Part shown: piece after piece, positions 25,026-32,660 of the stretch
Numbering within the stretch: the first letter of the stretch is position 1
Layout: every line of letters begins with the position of its first letter
Assembly (NCBI GenBank): GCA_900317285.1
Contig: ONGA01000001.1
Coordinates: forward strand, 62,001-126,000
DNA length: 64,000 nucleotides
Reading direction: 5' to 3'
Source of the DNA: an uncultured Bacteroidales bacterium
Lineage (GTDB): Bacteria; Bacteroidota; Bacteroidia; Bacteroidales; P3
Made by a program: the position numbers and the translations under genes
The notes under the pieces: model-generated
The model's input: the letters and a program-made list of their open reading frames with translations, nothing else
Databases searched by the model: none
Told to the model about the DNA's origin: nothing

Positions 25026-25922
25026 ATGAATACTCGAAACCTTCGCTTCCGCAGTAATCGCGTGCGCGATATCGTCAGCCTCTTCCACGAGGAGCTGGAC
25101 GGCATGTACGGCAGCGGCGAGGTGGGGGTGTTTCTCGACATGCTTTTCGAGGCCTTCCTCGGATGGGACAAGGTGCGGCTGCTGACCTCGCGGGAGCAGA
25201 CCATCGACCAGAGCGACTTGCTGCGATTCCACTGGGCGCTCGAAGACCTTAAACAATACCGCCCCATTCAACATATCATCGGCTACACCGACTTTTGCGG
25301 ATGCAGGATAAAGGTGAGCCCCGATGTGCTGATACCTCGACCGGAGACTGAGGAGATAGTCAACAGCCTCACATCCAACAGCCTCACCCCCGGCCCCTCT
25401 CCGAGGGGAGAGGGGAGTAGGATGCTCGACTTGTGTACGGGGAGCGGGTGTATCGCCATCGCGCTGAAGAGAGCATTCCCAGGGGCCGAGGTGACGGCAG
25501 TGGACGTCTCGCCAGCGGCACTGGAGATGGCGCGGGAGAATGCGGGAAGCAACGGTGTGGAGGTGCGGTTCCTCCAAGCCGATGTTCTTAATGGGGTTGA
25601 TGGGTTGAGTGGGTCTTATGGGCTGATTGTGAGCAATCCGCCGTATGTCAGAGACTGTGAGCGGACGCAGATGCAGCGCAACGTGCTCGACTACGACCCT
25701 GCGCTGGCACTCTTTGTGCCCGACGACGACCCGCTACGGTTCTATAAGGCAATAGCCCATATCGCCAAAGAGCATCTGGCAGAAGACGGCCTGCTGGCGG
25801 TGGAAATCAACGAGGCGCTGGCCGAGGAGACCTGTGGGGTGTTCCGTGAGGAGGGATTCCGTACGGAAGTCCATCTGGATTTCCGTGGGAAGTGCCGCTG
25901 GGTGACGGCCCGCCGCGGATAG
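25026..25922 (+). CDS. prmC: Peptide chain release factor N5-glutamine methyltransferase PrmC
   Basis: PrmC methylates the GGQ glutamine of release factors RF1 and RF2. The 298-residue protein has RPIQHIIGYTDFCG, LIPRPETEEIV, LDLCTGSGCIAIALK and the catalytic NPPY (LIVSNPPYVRDCE). Two foreign-looking stretches interrupt it: SLTSNSLTPGPSPRGEGSR after the first helix, encoded by a duplicated 15-mer and a palindrome; and NGVDGLSGSYG just before LIVSNPPY, encoded by four 9-base units. Four in-frame ATGs (25002, 25011, 25020, 25026) are possible. The last is used because the others are repeat units. Confidence 0.9.
   Translation: MNTRNLRFRSNRVRDIVSLFHEELDGMYGSGEVGVFLDMLFEAFLGWDKVRLLTSREQTIDQSDLLRFHWALEDLKQYRPIQHIIGYTDFCGCRIKVSPDVLIPRPETEEIVNSLTSNSLTPGPSPRGEGSRMLDLCTGSGCIAIALKRAFPGAEVTAVDVSPAALEMARENAGSNGVEVRFLQADVLNGVDGLSGSYGLIVSNPPYVRDCERTQMQRNVLDYDPALALFVPDDDPLRFYKAIAHIAKEHLAEDGLLAVEINEALAEETCGVFREEGFRTEVHLDFRGKCRWVTARRG
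25362..25415 (+). repeat. Palindromic insert and direct repeat within prmC
   Basis: AACAGCCTCAC occurs at 25362 and 25377. It is followed by the inverted repeat CCCCTCTCC/GGAGAGGGG (25394-25402 with 25407-25415). The encoded peptide LTPGPSPRGEG is typical of mobile palindromic elements seen in many genomes. Confidence 0.8.
25587..25622 (+). repeat. 9-bp minisatellite inside prmC
   Basis: Four units, CTTAATGGG, GTTGATGGG, TTGAGTGGG and TCTTATGGG, in frame directly upstream of the NPPY motif codons. Confidence 0.9.
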
Positions 25923-25934
25923 TCTTTCCCCTAT

Positions 25935-26160
25935 TTTTTGTGGCGGAAGTGTCCTATATAGGAGGGGGCGTTTCTCCTATGTAGGAGAGAAAAAATGTCC
26001 TATGTCGGGGAGGCCGAGGGAGAGATTTCTCCTATGTCAAGAAAAAAAATGTACTATGGTTGTACTACCATTTTACTACCTTTCTATATCGGTTCTCCTA
26101 CCATTCTACTATGATGCGTATATGATGCGTATATGTTTCTCCTATGTCAAGAGTTTGAAA
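25935..26160. repeat. Intergenic repeat family, copy B
   Basis: The 265-base gap between prmC and dtd is filled with TCCTATGTNGGAG and TCTCCTATGTCAAG words, a tandem ATGATGCGTAT pair and TTGTACTACCATTTTACTACC. Much of it is the reverse complement of copy A at 11.9 kb. I see no gene in it. Confidence 0.8.
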
Positions 26161-26187
26161 AGGGGATTACCGACAGGATAGGTCTTT

Positions 26188-26649
26188 TCAGAAGGATTCT
26201 CTGAGGTGGGAGTCCATGATGATGGTTACGGGGCCGTCGTTGACGAGGGCGACTTGCATGTTGGCGCCGAAGGTGCCGGTCTGGATTTCCTTGCCGAAGA
26301 GGGTCTGCAGCCTTGCGATGAATTTCTCGTACATCGGTACGGCAAAGTCGGGCCGCGAGGCATGGATGTAGCTAGGGCGGTTGCCTTTCCTGGTTGACGC
26401 CATGAGGGTGAACTGGCTCACCACAAGGATGCCGCCGCCCTCAACGTCGGTTATCGGCAGGTTCATCACTCCCTCGGCATCGTCGAAGATGCGCAGTTTG
26501 ATGACTTTCTGGCAGAGGTATTCGATGTCCTCGTCGGTGTCCTCGTCGCAGATGCCGACGAGAATCATCATGCCCTGGCCGATGCTCGACTTCAATGTCC
26601 CGCCGATGGTAACGGAGGCCTCCTTTACACGTTGAATTACTAGTCTCAT
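26188..26649 (-). CDS. dtd: D-aminoacyl-tRNA deacylase
   Basis: DTD hydrolyses D-amino acids (and glycine mischarged on tRNA-Ala) from tRNA. The 153-residue protein begins MRLVIQRVKEASVTIGG and carries the two active-site motifs SQFTL (about 80) and NDGPVTI (near residue 138), with GNRPSYIHASRP between them. Length and both motifs are typical. Confidence 0.96.
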   Translation of the reverse strand: MRLVIQRVKEASVTIGGTLKSSIGQGMMILVGICDEDTDEDIEYLCQKVIKLRIFDDAEGVMNLPITDVEGGGILVVSQFTLMASTRKGNRPSYIHASRPDFAVPMYEKFIARLQTLFGKEIQTGTFGANMQVALVNDGPVTIIMDSHLRESF

Positions 26650-26659
26650 GGCTCTACGT

Positions 26660-26755
26660 TAATTGATTCTTTTTAGGATAACGTTAATTGCCGTAAATTA
26701 TTCCGTTAATTGGCGTGAATTTCTTATCTACAAATTGCCGTGAATTTTTTTCTTT
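26660..26755. repeat. Short AT-rich dispersed repeats next to GxxExxY copy 2
   Basis: Variants of ATTGCCGTGAATT and GTTAATTGCCGT occur four times between dtd and the GxxExxY gene. Related words (ATAATTAACG, ATAATTCACGTTA) follow on its other side up to 27260. Confidence 0.7.
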
Positions 26756-26756
26756 A

Positions 26757-27191
26757 TTACAGATATGGTACAAGTTGCATGTTTTTGTCCAGGCGGCAGC
26801 AAAGGTTCTTCTCCTCTATATAGGCATAGCGTTCCCCTTCAAGGCTCTCTCCGCCGAAGTTAATCAATAATCCTACAGGCATTCTGGTAAGCCGCAGATA
26901 ATTGAAGAGTTGGGCTCGATGTGCTGCCACAAGTTCTTCTACAGACTTTAGTTCCACACATATATCACCCACTACCATATCCAGTCTGTATTTCTTCTCC
27001 AATAAATGCTCCTTGTAATAGCAATTCACTTCTTTCTCCAATGTATTGTCAATCCCGTTGTCCAGAAGCTCCAGGTGCAGGCACTCGGCATAGACAGCTT
27101 CCAATAAACCACTTCCAAGTGTGCGGTGCACAGCCATCGCAGCACCGATGATTTCATATACCAGATCCTCGTATCGCGTGAAGTTGACCAT
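26757..27191 (-). CDS. GxxExxY protein (PD-(D/E)XK-like nuclease fold), copy 2
   Basis: The 144-residue protein has GLLEAVY (GxxExxY) and YRLDMVVGDICVELKSVEEL, the D...ExK core. Residue similarity with copy 1 at 15722 is clear, but the two are diverged beyond a recent duplication. It stands alone, with AT-rich short repeats on both sides, which suggests acquisition as a small cassette. Biochemical role is unknown. Confidence 0.87.
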   Translation of the reverse strand: MVNFTRYEDLVYEIIGAAMAVHRTLGSGLLEAVYAECLHLELLDNGIDNTLEKEVNCYYKEHLLEKKYRLDMVVGDICVELKSVEELVAAHRAQLFNYLRLTRMPVGLLINFGGESLEGERYAYIEEKNLCCRLDKNMQLVPYL

Positions 27192-27265
27192 GACATTTAC
27201 GATAATTAACGAACCAATTTACAATAATTCACGTTATGAAAAGAGCCATTAACGTTCATCCCTGT

Positions 27266-29563
27266 TCAAGGTTCTATTATGGTTAGTTTGGCGAATTTGA
27301 GCATCAGCTGTTTCTGGCCTATGCCTTCAAAGAAGACGATGGCTTTGCGGGAGTCGCCGTTGCCCTCCACCTGCAGCACCTTGCCGCTGCCGAACTTGTC
27401 GTGGCGCACCTTCATGCCCGGCATGATGGCGCCTATCTGCGCCGGGGAGTTGGGGACGGCGGCGGCGCGGGGCTTGGGGGCGGCCTGCGGTTTCGGGGTA
27501 GCCTGGCTAGGCTTGCCGGCATTGAAGAAGGCGCGCGGCAGCGTGGTGGCAGTGCTTGCCGCACGGCGCGATGCGGGCATCTCAAGATATTCGGGGTCTA
27601 TCTCCTCGACGAAGCGGCTGATCTCGCCTCCCATGCGTTGCCCATTGTTGAAGCGGGTCTGCGCGTAGGAGAGCGTCACCTGTTTCTCCGCTCTCGTCAC
27701 TGCCACATAGAACAGCCTGCGCTCCTCTTCCAGTTCCGCCCTCGAGGATGCCAGGAACGAGGGGAATATCTGCTCTTCCATGCCTATGACATAGACATAG
27801 GGGAATTCCAGTCCCTTGGCGGCATGGATGGTCATCAGGGACACTTTGTCGGCATCCTTGTCTTTGTCCTTGTCCTCAGAGGTGTAGAGGAGGACCTGCT
27901 GGAGGAACTCGTCGAGGGTGCGGATATGCGCAGAGGCTGACGCCTCTGGCACGGTGGCTTCGGAGGCTTCGGGGTTTTCTTCCTCGCAGAACTCCTGCAC
28001 ACCATTGAGGAGTTCGTCGATGTTGTCGATGCGCTCGGCGCTCTCGGGGTCGTCCTCTTCCTGCAATGCCTTGATAATGCCGCTGGCAAGGATAATCTCC
28101 TTCGCCAGACTGAAGGCGTCTTTTGTCGGCACCTCGGCACCAAAGCGTTTCATCATGTAGACGAACTCGGTGATTTTCTGCACGGCACCGCTCTGGATAG
28201 GCAGCCCGAAGTCCTGTATGTTCTCCAGCACCGTCCAGATGCTCACGTCGTTGTCGGCTGCCGCCACGCGGATCTTGTCCATGGTGGTCTGGCCGATGCC
28301 ACGGGCAGGATAGTTGATGACGCGCACGAGCGACTCGTCATCGTGGGGGTTAATGGCCAGGCGCAGGTAGGCCAAGGCGTCCTTCACCTCCCGGCGGCCA
28401 TAGAAAGAAAGCCCCTGATAGATCTTGTAGGGGATATTCATCTTGCGCAACGCATCCTCGATGGAGCGCGAGAGGGAGTTCTGCCGGTAGAGGATGGCGA
28501 AGGACCGATAGTCGGCATCCTCGCCGAGATGGTAGTTCATGATGGAGTCGGCCACCCGGGTGCCCTCGTCTTTCTCGTCCATGGCGCGGATAAGGCGGAT
28601 GCGGTTGCCCACGCTGTTGTCGCTCCACAGCTCCTTCTGTATCTGGTCGCGGTTGCGGCTGATGATGCTATTGGCGGCATTGACGATATTCTTCGTCGAA
28701 CGGTAGTTCTGCTCAAGCTTGAAGAGCTGCATCGTCGGATAGTCGCGCTTGAAGTTGAAAATATTCTGAATGTTGGCGCCACGGAAAGCGTAGATGCTCT
28801 GGGCGTCGTCGCCCACCACACAGATGTTCTGGTTGCGTGCAGCCAGTTTCTTGACGATGAGGTATTGCGCGAAGTTGGTATCCTGATACTCGTCGACCAT
28901 AATGTACTGGAAACGCTGCTGGTATTTGAGCAGCACATCGGGGAAGTCGCGGAGGAGAATATTCATGTTGAACAGCAAGTCGTCGAAGTCCATCGCGTTG
29001 CTGTTGTGTAAGCGCTGGTCGTACATCTGGTAGATCTGGCCGATGGCGGGGCGCTTGCTGTCGATGTCGGTCTGGTAGATTTCGGGGTTCTCCTGGTAGT
29101 CTTTGGGTCCGAGGAGGTTGCTCTTCGCCATGGAGATACGGTTGAGGACGAAGGTAGGCTTGTAGGTTTTGGGGTCGAGGTTGAGGTTTTTGACAATCTG
29201 CTTGATGGCTGCCTTGGAGTCGTCGGTATCATAGATGGTGAAGCTGGAGGTATAGCCCAGCTTGGAGGCCTCGGCACGCAGCACGCGGGCGAAGATACTG
29301 TGGAAGGTGCCCATCCACAGATTCCTTCCTTCGCCGCCCACCAGTTTGATGATACGCTCTTTCATCTCGTTGGCGGCCTTGTTGGTGAAGGTCAGTGCCA
29401 GGATATGGAACGGGTCGACACCCAGCTCCATCAGATGGGCTATGCGGTAGGTGAGGGTGCGTGTTTTTCCGCTGCCGGCACCGGCGATAATCATCACGGG
29501 GCCGTCGACACACTCCGCCGCCTCACGCTGGGGTTCATTCAGTTGGTCAAGCAGTTCACTCAT
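27266..29563 (-). CDS. pcrA: UvrD/PcrA-type 3'-5' DNA helicase
   Basis: This superfamily 1A helicase acts in nucleotide-excision and mismatch repair and removes recombinase. The 765-residue protein has MIIAGAGSGKTRTLTYR (Walker A), VDEYQDTNFAQY (Walker B), VVGDDAQSIYAFRGA, LEQNYRST, and the C-terminal LMTIHAAKGLEFPYVYVIG and VAVTRAEKQVTLSYA. The start MSELLDQLNEPQREA matches the family. The tail (about 690-765) is Ala/Pro-rich, ending in the Tudor-like domain MKVRHDKFGSGKVLQVEG. An upstream in-frame ATG is rejected because it precedes the conserved start by 18 residues and overlaps the promoter. Confidence 0.94.
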   Translation of the reverse strand: MSELLDQLNEPQREAAECVDGPVMIIAGAGSGKTRTLTYRIAHLMELGVDPFHILALTFTNKAANEMKERIIKLVGGEGRNLWMGTFHSIFARVLRAEASKLGYTSSFTIYDTDDSKAAIKQIVKNLNLDPKTYKPTFVLNRISMAKSNLLGPKDYQENPEIYQTDIDSKRPAIGQIYQMYDQRLHNSNAMDFDDLLFNMNILLRDFPDVLLKYQQRFQYIMVDEYQDTNFAQYLIVKKLAARNQNICVVGDDAQSIYAFRGANIQNIFNFKRDYPTMQLFKLEQNYRSTKNIVNAANSIISRNRDQIQKELWSDNSVGNRIRLIRAMDEKDEGTRVADSIMNYHLGEDADYRSFAILYRQNSLSRSIEDALRKMNIPYKIYQGLSFYGRREVKDALAYLRLAINPHDDESLVRVINYPARGIGQTTMDKIRVAAADNDVSIWTVLENIQDFGLPIQSGAVQKITEFVYMMKRFGAEVPTKDAFSLAKEIILASGIIKALQEEDDPESAERIDNIDELLNGVQEFCEEENPEASEATVPEASASAHIRTLDEFLQQVLLYTSEDKDKDKDADKVSLMTIHAAKGLEFPYVYVIGMEEQIFPSFLASSRAELEEERRLFYVAVTRAEKQVTLSYAQTRFNNGQRMGGEISRFVEEIDPEYLEMPASRRAASTATTLPRAFFNAGKPSQATPKPQAAPKPRAAAVPNSPAQIGAIMPGMKVRHDKFGSGKVLQVEGNGDSRKAIVFFEGIGQKQLMLKFAKLTIIEP

Positions 29564-29586
29564 TTCTCTATACAAATATTGAAGTG

Positions 29587-29618
29587 CAAAAATACACAAA
29601 TAGCCACGACTGCACAAA
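29587..29618 (-). promoter_or_regulatory. Promoter of pcrA
   Basis: The minus strand carries TTTG (29615-29618), then 20 bases, then TATTTTTG (29587-29594). It lies about 24 bases upstream of the start codon. Confidence 0.65.
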
Positions 29619-29645
29619 TTTACTTTTCAACAAGGGGAGAACACC

Positions 29646-30248
29646 TTACAGCACCTCGATCTTCACCGTCCGCAGGTCGGCGATGCGGTCGTAGAGGCGC
29701 ACGCTCTGCGACTGGCGGACGCTGACTTCGAGACTGCAGTCGAGGTTGAAATCCTGGTTCTCGGGCTTGAGGTCGAACTCCTTGAGGATGCGCATCACGT
29801 CGTTCATGGCCTCATAGGCGAAAAGGAAACGGTAGCGGGCATCGATGGTTTTCTCGATAATCTGTGCGTGGTCGATGGCGTCGCGCGCGGCGGTCTTGTA
29901 GGCGTTGGCCAGGCCGCTGGCACCGAGGAGGATGCCGCCGAAATAGCGCACGACGACTATCAACGTGTCGGTGAGGTCGGCCGAGAGGAGCTGGCCGTGG
30001 ATGGGGCGGCCGCCGGTGCCGCTGGGCTCGCCGTCGTCGTTGGCACGGAAGGCGTCCTTGCGCGGGCCGAGGATATAGGCGTAGCAGTGGTGACGGGCGT
30101 CGAAGTAGTCCTTGCGCAGCTGCTCCAGGTGGCTTTTCACTTCGTCGATGGTACGCACCGGGTAGGCAAAAGCCAGGAACTTGCTGCCTTTCTCCTTGTA
30201 AAGGCCCTCTGCGGGAGCCGCCAAAGTGCGGTAGGTATCGTCGAACAT
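29646..30248 (-). CDS. YigZ/IMPACT family protein
   Basis: The 200-residue protein has the UPF0029/IMPACT N-terminal signature KGSKFLAFAYPV, ARHHCYAYILG, DDGEPSGTGGRPI and VVRYFGGILLGASGLANAYK, followed by a C-terminal ferredoxin-like domain. The role of bacterial members is not established; they are proposed to act in translation-associated processes. Its start codon overlaps the ribD stop (TGATG), so it is coupled to ribD. Confidence 0.93.
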   Translation of the reverse strand: MFDDTYRTLAAPAEGLYKEKGSKFLAFAYPVRTIDEVKSHLEQLRKDYFDARHHCYAYILGPRKDAFRANDDGEPSGTGGRPIHGQLLSADLTDTLIVVVRYFGGILLGASGLANAYKTAARDAIDHAQIIEKTIDARYRFLFAYEAMNDVMRILKEFDLKPENQDFNLDCSLEVSVRQSQSVRLYDRIADLRTVKIEVL

Positions 30249-31240
30249 CAGTCAATAATGATTAGTCGGTTATGCGCTATTGGCGGGATTGCAGGAGCCT
30301 TCAGGCCACTGCCGAGACGCTGGGGGCTGCGGAGGATGCGTACCTCGTCGTAGAGGCCACTCTCGATGAAGGCGTCCAGCACTTTGCGGCCACCCTCGAC
30401 GATGACGCTCTGTAGTTTGTGCTCGTAGAGTTCGTTCAGAACCTCGGGGATGGTCTGGTTCTGTAGAACGAGCCATTTCTTTTTATCGCAATCAGAACGA
30501 AAAGAACTATCAGATTTTTCTTTTTGTTCTTTTAGTTCTGATTGAGTTAGAAAAGCCAAACGGTTGCGCCTGTCGAGCACCACGGGCTGCGGTGCGGGGC
30601 CGAGGTAATGTCTGGGTGTCAAGCTCGGTTTGTCCAGAAGACAGGTCTCCGAACCTACCAGTATGGCAGCTTCTTCGGTGCGCCAGCGGTGGTTCAGGCG
30701 GTTCTGCTCCTGTGTGCTGAGCCAGTAGGGACCCGTGGTGGCGGGGGCCATGAAGCCGTCTTTGCTTTCGGCCCATTTCAGTATGACATACGGCCGCTGC
30801 TGCTCCATGAAGGTAAAGAACCTCCGGTTCAACTCGCGTCCTTCCTCCTCCAGCACATGGCGCACCACCTCGATGCCGGCGGCTTCGAGTTTGCGGAAGC
30901 CGTTGCCCGCCACCAGCGGGTTGGGGTCGTCGTTGCAGCAGACCACCCGTTTGATGCCTTTCTCGATGATAAGGTCGGCGCAAGGCGGAGTCTTTCCGTA
31001 GTGCGAGCAAGGCTCCAGATTGACATACAGCGTAGCGCCGCGATAGTTGCCGTCGCGCAACAGCGCATTGCGCTCCGCGTGGTTCTGCCCGTATTCCTGG
31101 TGGTAGCCCTCGCTGGTGATGCGGCCGTCATTGACGACCACGCAGCCCACCAAGGGATTGGGACGTACCCGTCCCAGCCCGTTGGCGGCCAGCTGCAGGC
31201 ACCGCCGCATGTACATGATGTCTATTTCTTGTTGAGACAT
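30248..31240 (-). CDS. ribD: Bifunctional riboflavin biosynthesis deaminase/reductase RibD with in-frame insert
   Basis: RibD deaminates and then reduces the pyrimidine intermediate in riboflavin synthesis. The 330-residue protein has the deaminase zinc sites NHAERNALL and LEPCSHYGKTPPCADLI, and the reductase part ILKWAESKDGFMA and VIVEGGRKVLDAF. Between NRLAF and KKWLVLQ there is a lysine/serine-rich stretch LTQSELKEQKEKSDSSFRSD, absent from typical RibD. It is encoded by a near-perfect palindrome. The upstream gene's end overlaps its first 19 bases. A second start (MYMRRC, 24 bases further on) would avoid the overlap, but the longer N-terminus resembles other RibD proteins. Confidence 0.9.
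   Translation of the reverse strand: MSQQEIDIMYMRRCLQLAANGLGRVRPNPLVGCVVVNDGRITSEGYHQEYGQNHAERNALLRDGNYRGATLYVNLEPCSHYGKTPPCADLIIEKGIKRVVCCNDDPNPLVAGNGFRKLEAAGIEVVRHVLEEEGRELNRRFFTFMEQQRPYVILKWAESKDGFMAPATTGPYWLSTQEQNRLNHRWRTEEAAILVGSETCLLDKPSLTPRHYLGPAPQPVVLDRRNRLAFLTQSELKEQKEKSDSSFRSDCDKKKWLVLQNQTIPEVLNELYEHKLQSVIVEGGRKVLDAFIESGLYDEVRILRSPQRLGSGLKAPAIPPIAHNRLIIID
30489..30544. repeat. Inverted repeat inserted in frame in ribD
   Basis: The arms 30489-30507 and 30526-30544 are each 19 bases and pair at 18 positions (outer CAATCAGAAC, inner AAAAGAAC) around an 18-base AT-rich centre. The AT-rich insert contrasts with the GC-rich gene. Confidence 0.93.
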
Positions 31241-32067
31241 TTCTTCTTGTCTTCTATCTGCAATGCTGTTTTGGCATTAAGGGAGGTAACGACGGGCTTT
31301 CCGGTCTTGGCTTCCAGTTCGGCGCGGGCATTACGGGCAATCTCGCCGCCCTGGCGGGCCACTTCGGCATGTTCGCCGAAGGTCTCGGGATTGCGGGCTT
31401 CGCTAATGTCTTTTGTGGAGAGTTCTGCCAGCATGTTGAGCACCAGCTCGCGGTTGGTCATATTGTCGCGCAGGTTCTCCTTCTTGAGACCTTTGAATTG
31501 CTTGTATTCCTTGGCCGTCATGCCCGACCAGGTGCTGTAGATGATATCGGTGAGTGTGGCGAACTGCACACCCTCCTGCAAGCCATGACGCTTCCACTCG
31601 TCGGTGAGGTCTTTGCGAATCTCAATGCTCTTGAGCCGTTGGTTAATCCAGTTGTCGGAGTATCCCAGCCGCTTGTAGTCGGCCAGCGACTGCTGTATGC
31701 CCAACTCTGGATCCTGCATCTGGTCGAGACGGTTGGCCGCCACCTGAGCCATCCACTGCTTGAACGGCTCTGCCTTGGGCGACGGGATGGACTGGATGAG
31801 GCGGAAGATACCCTTTACGTCAGCACAGTTGACGCGCTGTTGACCTCCAGGAGTGACTACCGAAAGGGGGGTGACAATTTGTCCCCACCCTTTGGCGAGT
31901 TCGGGGTCGCGTTTGCGCATCTTCTTTATATAATCCGTTGGGTTGACACTATCGGTTAAGGCAGCGACAACATCCGAAATGGCGAAATACCATTTCTCGG
32001 TTTCGTCGTCCCATGCTGTGCGTACCTTCTTTTCCTCAAAGAGTTGTATGGCTTGCTTCTTGGTCAT
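31222..32067 (-). CDS. BRO-N domain protein (DinD-like / phage antirepressor family)
   Basis: The 281-residue protein starts MTKKQAIQLFEEKKVRTAWD and has WYFAISDVVAALTDSVNPTDYIKKMRKRD and GGQQRVNCADVKGIFRLIQSI, the BRO N-terminal DNA-binding domain, followed by a helical domain with ETFGEHAEVARQGGEIARNAR as in DinD. Such genes are phage antirepressors or damage-inducible proteins. The ATG at 32067 fits the conserved start. An upstream in-frame start would cross the promoter. It stands alone opposite a structured RNA gene. Confidence 0.85.
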   Translation of the reverse strand: MTKKQAIQLFEEKKVRTAWDDETEKWYFAISDVVAALTDSVNPTDYIKKMRKRDPELAKGWGQIVTPLSVVTPGGQQRVNCADVKGIFRLIQSIPSPKAEPFKQWMAQVAANRLDQMQDPELGIQQSLADYKRLGYSDNWINQRLKSIEIRKDLTDEWKRHGLQEGVQFATLTDIIYSTWSGMTAKEYKQFKGLKKENLRDNMTNRELVLNMLAELSTKDISEARNPETFGEHAEVARQGGEIARNARAELEAKTGKPVVTSLNAKTALQIEDKKKCLNKK

Positions 32068-32089
32068 AATGCGCTGCTTTTCCAAATTG

Positions 32090-32097
32090 CAAAGATA
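32090..32097 (-). promoter_or_regulatory. Putative -7 element of the BRO gene
   Basis: The minus strand reads TATCTTTG, 22 bases upstream of the start. A matching -33 box is not evident. Confidence 0.5.
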
Positions 32098-32128
32098 CGA
32101 AAAAATCGTCACATGGAGAAGATTTATT

Positions 32129-32158
32129 TTGCCAGTTCGCAAATTATGTGTATCTTTG
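32129..32158 (+). promoter_or_regulatory. Promoter of the structured RNA
   Basis: TTG (within TTTTG) at 32129-32131 and TATCTTTG at 32151-32158 are spaced by 19 bases, an exact Bacteroidetes consensus. Confidence 0.82.
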
Positions 32159-32164
32159 CACTCG

Positions 32165-32350
32165 ATTTCATAAGGAAATCGAACGAAGCGTTATACTCGC
32201 TCTTGTTGATGGGAATGTAGGAAACTCACAGCGGCAAGACAGTGTAATGGCATCGCGTATATAGCGTGGGCTGTTATATCTATATCTTCCGCAAAGGTAT
32301 TTCCTACAACCTCCATCAAAAGACGTGGTATACGGCACCACGCTTCTTGT
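32165..32350 (+). ncRNA. Rod-like structured RNA, 6S-like in outline, unassigned
   Basis: Transcription from the promoter above would start near 32165. A leading hairpin CGATTTC/GAAATCG (32163-32169, 32175-32181) is followed by a nested set of stems: TTGATGG/CCATCAA (32206-32212, 32313-32319), TGTAGGAAA/TTTCCTACA (32216-32224, 32300-32308), GCGG(c)AAGA/TCTTCCGC (32231-32239, 32285-32292) and CGC/GCG around GTATATA. GAAGCG (32185-32190) can also pair with CGCTTC (32341-32346). The long rod with an asymmetric central bulge recalls 6S RNA, but I cannot confirm a family. No T-tract terminator is obvious, so it could also be a long 5' leader of the next gene. Confidence 0.6.
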
Positions 32351-32390
32351 ATTATTATAACAGCTCAGATAGGTGCGGATGAGCATAAAA

Positions 32391-32660
32391 ATGGCTGGAA
32401 TGATTTTATTACAAGCAACACCACAGGGAGATTCAAGTTGGCTTATTATCTTAGGTGCATATGCTATTTTGTCCTATTGTAATTACTTGGTCGCAAAAGA
32501 AAAAGGGAGGAAAGGAACTGAATGGTTTTTGTATTCGTTACTAATCTCACCAATTTTTGCAATATTAATGCTAATTGCTTTAGGTGATTCTAATGAAAAA
32601 CGTGTTGAACGTATCAGAGAAGAAGAACGGATTAGGAAAGAAATACAAGAAGGGAAATAA
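32391..32660 (+). CDS. Small membrane protein of unknown function
   Basis: About 89 residues, with two hydrophobic helices (SWLIILGAYAILSYCNYLVA and FLYSLLISPIFAILMLIAL) and a charged C-terminal tail (RVERIREEERIRKEIQEGK). The codon usage is AT-rich. Starts at 32373 (GTG), 32379, 32391 and 32400 are possible. It lies 40 bases after the structured RNA, which may be its leader. Confidence 0.6.
   Translation: MAGMILLQATPQGDSSWLIILGAYAILSYCNYLVAKEKGRKGTEWFLYSLLISPIFAILMLIALGDSNEKRVERIREEERIRKEIQEGK

Noticed and set aside
26757-27191. Insertion sequence carrying the GxxExxY gene
   Set aside because: No transposase and no clear terminal inverted repeats or target-site duplication were found around it.
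32168-32386. A 72-codon minus-strand frame in the structured RNA region
   Set aside because: It lies over the predicted stems, and the product has no protein-like features. RNA structure explains the sequence better.
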